A stretch of DNA of 64,000 nt, taken from positions 248,001-312,000 of the forward strand of contig NZ_JAHCTB010000003.1 of assembly GCF_018476645.1 (NCBI RefSeq). Direction: 5' to 3'. Every line of letters begins with the position of its first letter. Position 1 is the stretch's first letter. Positions 42,830 through 51,409 of this stretch are shown one piece after another. The DNA comes from Aequorivita echinoideorum. GTDB lineage: Bacteria; Bacteroidota; Bacteroidia; Flavobacteriales; Flavobacteriaceae. The notes beneath the pieces were generated by a model that was given only the letters and a program-made list of their open reading frames with translations, was not told the DNA's origin and did no database searches. Both the position numbers and the translations under genes were made by a program.

Positions 42830-45682
42830 CTATTTACTTAAATACATTTTCCGGCGCGAATATAAGTCATAAAATGCATCGTCCTTCAAATTATCTATAA
42901 AAAGTATGCTCTCTCCCGTACTCTTCATTTCAGGGCCCAATTGTTTATTAACGTTCGGAAATTTATTAAAACTGAAGACTGGTTGCTTTATGGCGTATCC
43001 TTCCAGTTGGGGGTTGAAATCAAAATCTGTGACTTTATTTTCGCCAAGCATTATCTTGGTTGCATAATTTACGTATGGTTCGCCGTAAGCTTTTGCAATA
43101 AATGGAACGGTTCGCGAAGCACGCGGATTGGCTTCAATTATATAAACCATATCATCCTTTATTGCAAATTGAATATTGATGAGCCCAACGGTGTTCAAAG
43201 CTTTTGCGATTTTAACCGTGTGATCCTTTATTTGCTGAAGTACAAATTCCCCTAAATTAAAAGGTGGCAATGTAGCGTTTGAATCTCCAGAGTGGATCCC
43301 GCAGGGTTCAATGTGCTCCATAATTCCAATAATATACACATTTTCGCCATCGCAAATGGCATCAGCTTCAGCTTCAATGGCACCATCCAAGTAATGGTCC
43401 AGCAATAGTTTGTTATTCGGGATTTTCCGAAGCAAATCGACTACGTGCTCTTCAAGTTCCTTCTTGTTGATAACGATTTTCATTCCCTGCCCGCCCAAAA
43501 CATAGGAAGGCCTTATGAGTAAAGGAAAATCCAATTTATCAGACAGAACCATTGCTTCTTCTGTAGTTTCAGCGGTTCCAAATTCTGGATAGGGAATATT
43601 ATTTTCTTTCAATAATGTTGAAAAACTTCCGCGATCCTCGGCCAAATCTAACGATTGGTAGGTCGTTCCCATAATTTTGATGCCGTATCTGTCCAATTTT
43701 TCCGCAAGTTTCAATGCCGTTTGCCCACCCAACTGAACGATTACGCCTTCGGGTTTTTCGTGACGGATAATATCGTAAATATGTTCCCAAAATACGGGTT
43801 CAAAATAAAGTTTATCCGCAACATCAAAATCTGTTGAAACCGTTTCGGGATTACAATTGATCATAATTGTTTCATAACCACATTCTGCCGCGGCAAGTAC
43901 GCCGTGAACGCAGCAATAGTCAAATTCAATACCCTGCCCTATCCTATTTGGACCAGAACCAAGAACGATAATTTTTTTCTTTTCGGTTACAACACTGTCA
44001 TTTTCTGAATAAGCTTTTCCATTTGGAAGCTGTATTTCATTTTCAAAAGTGGAATAATAATAAGGTGTTTGAGCCTTAAATTCAGCAGCGCAGGTATCAA
44101 CCAATTTATAAACGCGCTGAATGTTCAATTCTTCACGTTTTTTATATACTTGACTTTCCAAACATTTCAGCATATGCGCAATCTGTCGATCGCCGTATCC
44201 TTTTTGTTTGGCTTCCAATAATAATTCACGCGGAAGCGTATCAAGATTGTATTTTGAAATTTCTTTTTCAAGAAGAAAAAGTTCTTCATATTGGCGTAGA
44301 AACCACATATCAATTTTTGTGATTTCGTGAATTCGCGTAAGCGGAATACCAATCTGTATGGCATCATAAATCACGAAAACACGATCCCAACTTGGGTTCT
44401 TTAGCTTATCAAGAATTTGTTCATAATTGGTATAGCTTTTCCCGTCTGCACCAATTCCATTTCGCTTTATTTCCAAAGACTGTGTTGCCTTATGAAGTGC
44501 TTCTTGAAAAGAGCGACCAATACCCATAACTTCCCCTACGGATTTCATTTGAAGACCCAACGTACGGTCCGAGCCTTCGAATTTATCGAAATTCCAACGT
44601 GGGATTTTTACGATAACATAATCCAAAGTAGGTTCAAATAAAGCTGAAGTTGTTTTGGTAATTTGGTTTTGTAACTCATCCAAAGTATATCCTATGGCGA
44701 GTTTTGAAGCAATTTTGGCAATAGGATAACCCGTTGCCTTTGAAGCTAATGCGGAAGAACGTGACACGCGAGGATTAATTTCAATGGCAATAATATCTTC
44801 AGCTTCATCTGGACTTACCGCAAACTGTACATTGCAACCACCAGCAAAATCGCCAATACTGCGCATCATATGGATTGCCATATCGCGCATTTTTTGGAAA
44901 GTCCTATCGCTGAGAGTCATCGCAGGAGCTACGGTAATAGAATCCCCGGTGTGAATACCCATTGGATCCATATTTTCAATAGTACAGATAATAACAACAT
45001 TGTCATTATTATCGCGAAGCAATTCCAGTTCATATTCTTTCCACCCCATCATTGCCTTATCAATCATCACTTCGTGGATGGGCGAAATTTCCAATCCGTG
45101 GGAAAGAAGTGCATCAAAATCTTCTTCCTTATAAACAATGGATGCACCTGCCCCACCCAGTGTATAAGAAGCCCTGATAACCAAAGGAAACCCAAATTCC
45201 TGGGCAATTTCCTTTCCTTGAAGGTAGGAATTTGCAGTGGCCTGTGGCGCCATAGGTACGCCAATTTTCTCCATCAATTCCCTGAACTTTTCACGGTCCT
45301 CGGTAATATTGATGGCATCAATGTCGACCCCAATAATTTTTACATCAAAATCTTTCCAGATGCCTTTTTCGTCTGCTTCAATACATAAATTAAGCGCCGT
45401 TTGACCACCCATAGTTGGCAAAACTGCATCAATCTGTGGGTGTTCCTTCAAAATCTTGATTATTGATTTTGTATTCAACGGCAACAAATAAACGTGATCC
45501 GCCATTGCTGGATCGGTCATAATTGTTGCGGGGTTACTATTAATCAATATGGTCTCAATTCCATCCTCGCGAAGTGAACGTAACGCTTGTGACCCAGAAT
45601 AGTCAAACTCGCAAGCTTGACCAATAACAATTGGGCCGGAGCCGATAATTAGAACTGATTTTAGGGAAGTGTTTTTAGGCAT
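42830..45682 (-). CDS. carB: carbamoyl-phosphate synthase large subunit CarB
   Basis: The product has 950 residues, usual for Bacteroidota. The two ATP-grasp halves each begin with the same pattern (GSGPIVIGQACEFDYSGSQA and GSGPNRIGQGIEFDYCCVHG). Substrate and ATP motifs such as RASYTLGGAGASIV and RPSYVLGGQGMKIV occur in each half. It makes carbamoyl phosphate for pyrimidine and arginine synthesis. It lies alone on the minus strand, after rpmH. Confidence 0.97.
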   Translation of the reverse strand: MPKNTSLKSVLIIGSGPIVIGQACEFDYSGSQALRSLREDGIETILINSNPATIMTDPAMADHVYLLPLNTKSIIKILKEHPQIDAVLPTMGGQTALNLCIEADEKGIWKDFDVKIIGVDIDAINITEDREKFRELMEKIGVPMAPQATANSYLQGKEIAQEFGFPLVIRASYTLGGAGASIVYKEEDFDALLSHGLEISPIHEVMIDKAMMGWKEYELELLRDNNDNVVIICTIENMDPMGIHTGDSITVAPAMTLSDRTFQKMRDMAIHMMRSIGDFAGGCNVQFAVSPDEAEDIIAIEINPRVSRSSALASKATGYPIAKIASKLAIGYTLDELQNQITKTTSALFEPTLDYVIVKIPRWNFDKFEGSDRTLGLQMKSVGEVMGIGRSFQEALHKATQSLEIKRNGIGADGKSYTNYEQILDKLKNPSWDRVFVIYDAIQIGIPLTRIHEITKIDMWFLRQYEELFLLEKEISKYNLDTLPRELLLEAKQKGYGDRQIAHMLKCLESQVYKKREELNIQRVYKLVDTCAAEFKAQTPYYYSTFENEIQLPNGKAYSENDSVVTEKKKIIVLGSGPNRIGQGIEFDYCCVHGVLAAAECGYETIMINCNPETVSTDFDVADKLYFEPVFWEHIYDIIRHEKPEGVIVQLGGQTALKLAEKLDRYGIKIMGTTYQSLDLAEDRGSFSTLLKENNIPYPEFGTAETTEEAMVLSDKLDFPLLIRPSYVLGGQGMKIVINKKELEEHVVDLLRKIPNNKLLLDHYLDGAIEAEADAICDGENVYIIGIMEHIEPCGIHSGDSNATLPPFNLGEFVLQQIKDHTVKIAKALNTVGLINIQFAIKDDMVYIIEANPRASRTVPFIAKAYGEPYVNYATKIMLGENKVTDFDFNPQLEGYAIKQPVFSFNKFPNVNKQLGPEMKSTGESILFIDNLKDDAFYDLYSRRKMYLSK

Positions 45683-45732
45683 TTTGGTACTTTTTTCTAG
45701 GCTTTAAAATTACGATGCATTAGGGTATAAAA

Positions 45733-45763
45733 AAAAGGTGCTGCTTAGTAAACAACACCTTTT
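45733..45763 (-). terminator. terminator after rpmH
   Basis: On the minus strand AAAAGGTG-ttg pairs with c-agCACCTTTT and runs into eight T residues. Stem arms are 45733-45740 and 45756-45763. It separates rpmH from carB. Confidence 0.8.
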
Positions 45764-45781
45764 ATATATTTTTTATCAACA

Positions 45782-45943
45782 TTATTTTTTGTGACGTGCT
45801 TCAGAAGAAACCGTAAGTTTTTTTCTGCCTTTTGCTCTTCGGGCAGCCAAAACTTTTCTTCCGTTTACAGAAGCCATACGCTCTCTAAAACCGTGTTTGT
45901 TTCTTCTTTTTCTTTTCGATGGCTGAAATGTTCTTTTGCTCAT
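45782..45943 (-). CDS. rpmH: 50S ribosomal protein L34
   Basis: The product has 53 residues and starts [20 protein letters not shown], the universal L34 pattern, with [16 protein letters not shown] later. It is too short for a 60-residue cutoff but unmistakable. It lies alone, between a terminator and a divergent gene at 46211. L34 sits near dnaA in many bacteria; here the neighbour is carB. Confidence 0.97.
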   Translation of the reverse strand: MSKRTFQPSKRKRRNKHGFRERMASVNGRKVLAARRAKGRKKLTVSSEARHKK

Positions 45944-46180
45944 TTTCTTATTCTTTAACTTCTGTAATATCGTTGTTCATCAATCTTATAAGGTACTACC
46001 TTAAAAGTCGGGTGCAAAAATACAAGAACTTTTTACACAGGCAAACCTTTTTCAAAAAAAATAATCTGCTTTCGAAATAGAATTTATTATTAGTTAATCT
46101 TAGTTATATAGAACTTTACACATTTTTTAATTTCAAAAAAGAAATAAATGTTTTGAACAATATAAAAATCTTCAATTTTA

Positions 46181-46188
46181 TACCTTTG
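46181..46188 (+). promoter_or_regulatory. Bacteroidota -7 box of the gene at 46211
   Basis: TACCTTTG fits TAnnTTTG and lies 22 bases before the ATG. A TTTTG lies further upstream but at a longer distance than usual for a -33 box. Confidence 0.6.
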
Positions 46189-46210
46189 CAGGCCAATTAA
46201 AAAATTATTC

Positions 46211-46777
46211 ATGTTCAATAAAAATATAAAGCTTGTACTTGCCGCTTTGGTCTTGGGCGCAGCCGTTTGGCAATTTACGGAAACAAATATTGGCAATGGA
46301 ATAATGCTAATATTGCTATCACTCATATTCGTTTTTCTGTATTTTAAAAATGAAATGATATTATTGGCCTTCCTAAGACTTAGAAAACAAGATTTTCCAG
46401 GCGCAAAAGTATGGCTGGATAAAATAAAGAATCCGTCTGGAGCGCTTGTTCCTAAGCAGGAAGGTTATTACAATTACCTTAACGGTTTAATGGTTTCACA
46501 AACTAACATGAATGAAGCCGAAAAATATTTTAAAAAGGCGGAAAAACTTGGTTTGAATATGTCTGCAGATATGGCGATGACAAAATTGAACCTTGCCGGA
46601 ATTGCAATGACAAAAAACAGAAAACGCGAAGCCGAATTACTTATGACGGAAGCTAAAAAATTGGATAAGCACAATATGCTGGATGACCAAATAAAAATGA
46701 TGAAGCAAAATATGAAGCGGATGGGGCAGCCAAAACAGCACTTTGGTCGCGGCGGCCGAGGCGGAAGACCCTATTAA
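46211..46777 (+). CDS. membrane protein with TPR-like domain and RGG-type tail
   Basis: The product has 188 residues. Two hydrophobic helices at about 8-24 and 30-48 precede a helical part resembling two to three tetratricopeptide-like repeats (NEAEKYFKKAEKLG, REAELLMTEAKKLD). The tail is GRGGRGGRPY. Such RGG tails bind RNA or proteins in other contexts. The function is unknown; similar short proteins occur across Flavobacteriaceae, as far as I recall. Confidence 0.75.
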   Translation: MFNKNIKLVLAALVLGAAVWQFTETNIGNGIMLILLSLIFVFLYFKNEMILLAFLRLRKQDFPGAKVWLDKIKNPSGALVPKQEGYYNYLNGLMVSQTNMNEAEKYFKKAEKLGLNMSADMAMTKLNLAGIAMTKNRKREAELLMTEAKKLDKHNMLDDQIKMMKQNMKRMGQPKQHFGRGGRGGRPY

Positions 46778-46870
46778 CAGTACTCTAAAATTATAGGTTT
46801 AAATACCTGCATTTCAACGAGTTTTCTCGTGCGGTAATCGAAAAAAACTTTCAGTTTGACCTATACCCTG

Positions 46871-46878
46871 TACCTTTG
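46871..46878 (+). promoter_or_regulatory. Bacteroidota -7 box that decides the start of the next gene
   Basis: TACCTTTG lies just before an ATG at 46884 and 18 bases before the ATG at 46896. Transcription normally begins about six to eight bases after this box, so the second ATG is the likelier start. Confidence 0.55.
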
Positions 46879-46895
46879 CTACAATGCGTAGGCTT

Positions 46896-47600
46896 ATGGA
46901 TAGAAAACTACTTTTTTTCGTTTTATTGTTATCCATTTCCGCCCAATCACAGCATTTGGGTCAAAGGACTTTTTTTTCTGAAGCAATTGGTCTAAACATC
47001 AAAAAATACACAGCCAAATCTCAATTAGCTTATTTTGAACAAGATTTTGAACGGGCTGAAAATCTCTTCGATTCACTAATAAATAATGTTGTTAACGGAA
47101 GTTATCTTGACAATTTTAAAGTGCGCAGAATTTCCGGTAAAAAAATTGAGCTTTATCAATTTGAAAAACCGCTATTCTTAATGACCTATGCTTCGTGGTG
47201 CACCCCAGGTGTTGGCGAAATTCCCGCATTAAATGAAATTGCTGAAAAATATAATAGTGAAATTGACTTTGTAGTTTTATTCTGGGATTCCAAAGAAAAC
47301 GTGAAAAAATCTACACGGGAATATTTCAGTAAAATACACGTTCTTTACGTTGACGAATTAGAAAACACTCACGATCACATTGTTGAGATAATGAAACACA
47401 GTCTAGGTTTTCCCACTTCGTTTTTTATAGATGAGAATAAGAAAATTGTGGATGTGAGACGCGGCGTACTGCACCCTTATAACGAACAATATGCCATTTC
47501 CTTTGAATTGAACTACAATTCCTTCCTAAACGGAATATCCCTTCTCAAAAATTTAGGTGACGCAAATGGTAGTGACATTGTTGCAAAAGAAAACCCATAG
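46896..47600 (+). CDS. exported thioredoxin-like (TlpA-type) protein with single active-site Cys
   Basis: I chose the ATG at 46896 (234 residues): it gives MDRKLLFFVLLLSISAQSQ as signal peptide and fits the promoter position. A second ATG at 46884 is in frame. The redoxin domain has YASWCTPGVGEIPALNEIA where active enzymes read WCxPC; the second Cys is replaced by Gly. The cis-Pro region GFPTSFFIDENKKIVDVRRG is intact. It may act as a monothiol, or as a binding module without redox activity. Confidence 0.82.
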   Translation: MDRKLLFFVLLLSISAQSQHLGQRTFFSEAIGLNIKKYTAKSQLAYFEQDFERAENLFDSLINNVVNGSYLDNFKVRRISGKKIELYQFEKPLFLMTYASWCTPGVGEIPALNEIAEKYNSEIDFVVLFWDSKENVKKSTREYFSKIHVLYVDELENTHDHIVEIMKHSLGFPTSFFIDENKKIVDVRRGVLHPYNEQYAISFELNYNSFLNGISLLKNLGDANGSDIVAKENP

Positions 47601-47613
47601 AATTTTATGGGTT
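47592..47613. terminator. hairpin between convergent genes
   Basis: AACCCATA (47592-47599) pairs with TATGGGTT (47606-47613), overlapping the stop codon of the thioredoxin-like gene. A short T-rich stretch follows on the plus strand. Confidence 0.6.
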
Positions 47614-47635
47614 CCCTTTTGTTTCTGACAGTTTT

Positions 47636-48559
47636 CTACAATGTATAATATCCTTTTTCCGGTATCTCTACATAATATTCTTTTCCCGAGGCATTTTTTA
47701 AATAAGTATCACGGAGCCAAGGATTATGCAATTTCAAAATCTTATAATTTATTCCGTATGGTTTTGACCATTCTGCCCAATCATCCACGGGCGTATTTAC
47801 TTTAACCTTGTAGGTTGGGATTGGTTGATACAGATCTTTCTCCCTAAAGTTAAATCCATATTTTTTTGGGTTCGTCATAATTTCCTTTAACGCCAAAATC
47901 CTAAAAACATATCGGCTTGTTTCATCGTTAAGAAGTAGATTGTAATAACCTGTGGTATTCTGTCTATCCATTTGCTTATTCATTCCTGCAACCCCAGCAT
48001 TGTAGGAAGCTGCCGCCATCGTCCAAGTCCCGAATTTCGCTTTCGATTTTTTTAAGTATTCCGCTGCTACCATCGTTGCCTTTTCAAGATCATACCGTTC
48101 ATCCACATATTCATTAATTTCCAATCCGTACTCACTTCCAGTGGCTTTCATAAAATGCCAAATTCCAGAGGCTCCAACGGGGGAACTTGTGTATTCCAAA
48201 CCGCTTTCAGCAACTGCTAAATATTTAAAGTCGTCTGGCAGACCATATTTTTTTAGAAGGGGTTCAATCAACGGAAAGTATTTATTGGCACGCTTAAAGA
48301 GCAACAATCCATTGGATTGCCAATAGGTATTCACCAATAATTCCCTATCCATACGCTCGCGTATGTCCGGATTTTCCAAAGGCACGGGTTCCCCAGCAAA
48401 GTCCATTTTCTCAGGCAAAGGAAGGGCGTAAACATTGTAATCGTTAACTAATTTTTCTTCCAAATTTTCATCTGTGGGCGCATTTTGCACTGCATTTATG
48501 CTTACGGCGCAAACAATAAAAATTCCAGTTGCCAGCCCAATTTTTCCTAACATATTCAT
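47636..48559 (-). CDS. lytic transglycosylase (SLT domain)
   Basis: The product has 307 residues with a signal peptide (about 1-24). The catalytic Glu lies in AVAESGLEYTSSPVGASGIW, the SLT goose-lysozyme-type motif, followed by YDLEKATMVAAEYLKKSK and AAASYNAGVAGMNKQM. It cuts peptidoglycan to 1,6-anhydro products. No LysM domain follows; the C-terminal 60 residues are of unknown type. Confidence 0.93.
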   Translation of the reverse strand: MNMLGKIGLATGIFIVCAVSINAVQNAPTDENLEEKLVNDYNVYALPLPEKMDFAGEPVPLENPDIRERMDRELLVNTYWQSNGLLLFKRANKYFPLIEPLLKKYGLPDDFKYLAVAESGLEYTSSPVGASGIWHFMKATGSEYGLEINEYVDERYDLEKATMVAAEYLKKSKAKFGTWTMAAASYNAGVAGMNKQMDRQNTTGYYNLLLNDETSRYVFRILALKEIMTNPKKYGFNFREKDLYQPIPTYKVKVNTPVDDWAEWSKPYGINYKILKLHNPWLRDTYLKNASGKEYYVEIPEKGYYTL

Positions 48560-48606
48560 ACGTTCAATTTTTTTTAAAGATACTAATTCTGAATTTTATG
48601 TTCTCT

Positions 48607-49269
48607 TTATTCTTCAATAATATCCACCAGTTTTTGCGATATTTCTTTACCTCTTGTAATAATCATTATATGTGTGCCATCGTGTATAACCTTTGATTTT
48701 GAAATATTTTTGATAGGAAAAACTGGGTCTTTGTCCCCGTGCAGATGATAAACTTCTGAAATGGGATTTTTACGTGGCCAGTTTACCATATTAGCTATGG
48801 CCCAATCTAAATAATCTTTATCGCGGACGTGCAGATATTCTTGATAAATTGCCAACCTTTTGCGAGTTCTGGGACCAATGGCAAACTTCGTGAGATCTTT
48901 TGCACCAAGGACTAAGCGCGTGGGTATCAATTTGTACATCTTTGTGTTGCTTGCCCACTTCATACGCTTGGGAAGTTCATTCCTGGACTTAACACTAGAA
49001 ATAATTATCAATTTTTTTAATTCCAAAAATTCACTCATTTCCTGAACCATAACACCACCGAAGGAAACTCCCACTAAAACTGAATTGTCATTTTCCACAC
49101 GTTTCGCCATTCGCTTGGCATATTCCTGTAATTTTTCATTTTTCTTCGGGATTAACCATTCAAGAATATGTATTTCATAATCTTGTTCGGGAAGTTTTAT
49201 ATTTCTGAAAATTTCCTTCCCTGCAGCTAGACCTGGGACAAAATAAACGTGAGTTTTTTCAGATTTCAT
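48607..49269 (-). CDS. alpha/beta hydrolase
   Basis: The product has 220 residues. It starts near YFVPGLAAGKEIFRNI, has the nucleophile elbow GVSFGGVMVQEM near residue 90, and HLHGDKDPVFPIKNI with the acid. The catalytic His is probably in DGTHIMI near residue 200. Esterase or thioesterase activity is likely; no substrate can be named. Confidence 0.85.
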   Translation of the reverse strand: MKSEKTHVYFVPGLAAGKEIFRNIKLPEQDYEIHILEWLIPKKNEKLQEYAKRMAKRVENDNSVLVGVSFGGVMVQEMSEFLELKKLIIISSVKSRNELPKRMKWASNTKMYKLIPTRLVLGAKDLTKFAIGPRTRKRLAIYQEYLHVRDKDYLDWAIANMVNWPRKNPISEVYHLHGDKDPVFPIKNISKSKVIHDGTHIMIITRGKEISQKLVDIIEE

Positions 49270-49596
49270 AAGTCTTTTGTGAATTTAATGGCATAGCCCA
49301 AAGATTATTCGTAAATTTACAAAGCAAAATGAATTTCACGAGGTTCTATTCGTAAAGTTGGTGTTTTCAAACCAAAATTTGAAATTTTGCTCTGTCAACT
49401 AGATTTTAATTATATCAGTGAATTTATATTCAAATGATTGTTCTCAATCACAGGCTTTCATTTGTAAAAACCTAAAAATGCCCCATTTCGTATATAAAAT
49501 TAACCATCTTTCTTTTCAACCCATCATTGCTACTAGCTATGGATTGAATTTCAAACTTACCGCCAAAATACGAGTATATAATCTAAAAAAATTACA
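49270..49596. other. divergent intergenic region, no gene seen
   Basis: The gap holds a 60-codon frame from 49418 that runs into the next gene start. Its product has no family pattern and its codon use looks random, so I do not call it. The region should carry promoters for the hydrolase (minus) and the GNAT gene (plus). Confidence 0.5.
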
Positions 49597-49896
49597 ATGA
49601 TCGAAGATGTAGAAATTACGGACAACGAATTTTTGAGACAATTTGAACTTGAAATTGGCGATAATATGGCCCGCATTGAATATGCGTTGCAGGACAGAAA
49701 AATTTTCTTAACAAAATATCATATGCCAGAAACGCTTGAAGAGCAAGGGTTTCGGGATATTTTTATTAAGGCGGTTTTTGAGGAAATAAAAGAACGTGGA
49801 ATAAGTCTGGTACCTACAAGTCCCGAAATTGCTGGTTTTATGCGGAAAAATAGAAGAAAATATAAAAGCCTTCTTCCCGTGGGAATTAATATTTAG
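49597..49896 (+). CDS. small GNAT-type N-acetyltransferase (Acetyltransf_CG)
   Basis: The product has 99 residues. The pattern FELEIGDNMARIEYALQDRK, TKYHMPETLEEQGF and a C-terminal helix ending in a basic KNRRKYKSLL fits the short bacterial GNAT relatives of YidJ/Gtnat type. The usual Cys of that pocket (C-P-Y) is not seen, SPEIAGFMRKN standing in its place. The gene converges with mtaB, overlapping its end by four bases. Confidence 0.78.
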   Translation: MIEDVEITDNEFLRQFELEIGDNMARIEYALQDRKIFLTKYHMPETLEEQGFRDIFIKAVFEEIKERGISLVPTSPEIAGFMRKNRRKYKSLLPVGINI

Positions 49897-51242
49897 GCTA
49901 AAACGTTATTCAAAATTTCGATCCTAACCATTCCGTCTTCATCGATATTTGAAAGTGTAACCTCGTGTAATGTATTTACCAATTCTGGATTCCACGGATA
50001 TTTTACCTTGACGTAGTTTTCAGTAAAACCGTGGATATAACCATACTTATTCTCACCTTCAAACAGCACGGTGCGATTTGTTCCCAACTGACTTTCGTAA
50101 AACGCTCTCCGCTTTTTTGCTGAAAGCCCGCGCAGCATTTTGCTTCGTTTATTTCTTACTTTCATAGGAACAACATTTTCCATTTCGGCAGCTGGTGTGT
50201 TATCCCTTTCAGAATAGGTAAAAACGTGAAGGTATGAGATATCCAATTCATCCAAGAAATGGTACGTTTCCAAAAAACACTCTTCAGTCTCGCCGGGAAA
50301 ACCTACAATTACGTCCACGCCTATGCAAGCGTGGGGCATTACTTCTTTTATTTTGGAAACGCGTTCCGTATATAATTCACTCATATAACGGCGGCGCATC
50401 AACTTCAAAATATCGTTGCTTCCACTTTGTAAAGGAATATGGAAATGTGGTACGAAAGTTCTCGACTTTGAAACAAATTCAATAGTCTCGTTTTTCAAAA
50501 GGTTGGGTTCAATTGAAGATATTCGCAATCGCTCAATTCCGTCGACTTGATCCAATGCCTTTACCAATTCCAAAAAGGTGTGCTCGTGCTTTTTATTTCC
50601 GAATTCACCTTTTCCGTAATCGCCAATATTAACGCCGGTTAAAACAATTTCCTTTATGCCCTGTTTCGATATTTCAGAAGCGTTATTGAGCACATTCTCA
50701 AGCGTGTCGCTCCGCGAAATGCCACGCGCTAGCGGAATGGTACAATAGGTACATTTATAATCACAACCATCCTGCACTTTTAAGAAAGCACGCGTTCTAT
50801 CGCCAATAGAATACGAACCCACGTAAAAATCAGCATCCTCAATTTCGCAGGAATGTACCTCTGCCCCATTTTTTGAGGTGCGATTGGGGTTGGCGAGCAA
50901 ATCGTTTATATAATGTGTAAGTTTAAATTTTTCCGTGGCGCCCAAAACCAGATCCACACCTTCAACATCAGCGAGCTCGTGCGGTTTTAATTGGGCGTAA
51001 CAGCCAACTGCTGCAACAAAAGCTTCGGGATTTATCTTTTGCGCCTGTTTTACAATGGTTTTAAATTTTTTATCGGCATTTTCAGTAACGCTACAAGTGT
51101 TGATTACATAAATATCTGCCGGCTCAGAAAACTCAACGCGCTCAAAACCTTCGCCCTCAAAACTTCTGGCAATCGTAGAGGTCTCGCTGAAATTCAGCTT
51201 GCAGCCCAGAGTGTAAAAAGCGACTTTTTTTGATGCGTCCAT
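49893..51242 (-). CDS. mtaB: tRNA t6A37 methylthiotransferase MtaB
   Basis: I chose the ATG at 51242 (449 residues, MDASKKVAFYTLGCKLN), which matches the usual family start; the frame extends 30 codons further up without family similarity. The N-terminal cluster ligands lie in TLGCKLNFSE, INTCSVT and GCYAQL. The radical-SAM motif is CDYKCTYC. A TRAM domain ends the protein. It adds the methylthio group to t6A37 of tRNAs reading ANN codons. Confidence 0.95.
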   Translation of the reverse strand: MDASKKVAFYTLGCKLNFSETSTIARSFEGEGFERVEFSEPADIYVINTCSVTENADKKFKTIVKQAQKINPEAFVAAVGCYAQLKPHELADVEGVDLVLGATEKFKLTHYINDLLANPNRTSKNGAEVHSCEIEDADFYVGSYSIGDRTRAFLKVQDGCDYKCTYCTIPLARGISRSDTLENVLNNASEISKQGIKEIVLTGVNIGDYGKGEFGNKKHEHTFLELVKALDQVDGIERLRISSIEPNLLKNETIEFVSKSRTFVPHFHIPLQSGSNDILKLMRRRYMSELYTERVSKIKEVMPHACIGVDVIVGFPGETEECFLETYHFLDELDISYLHVFTYSERDNTPAAEMENVVPMKVRNKRSKMLRGLSAKKRRAFYESQLGTNRTVLFEGENKYGYIHGFTENYVKVKYPWNPELVNTLHEVTLSNIDEDGMVRIEILNNVLA

Positions 51243-51409
51243 TATCGTACTTTTGGCAATTGTGGGGGCAAAAGTACAAACTTCTGCAAGAAAATACTGA
51301 TAACTATTTTTTTTTTGAACCACCTTTTGCATTTTCTCTATTTTAGAAAAAGACTGATCAATAACTAAAGATGAATATAAATTTTATGGCTTGGTTCAAA
51401 ATAGTTCAT

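Noticed and set aside
49418-49600. 60-codon plus-strand frame upstream of the GNAT gene
   Set aside because: No recognisable pattern, a random-looking composition and overlap with the next gene start; more likely leader or spacer DNA.
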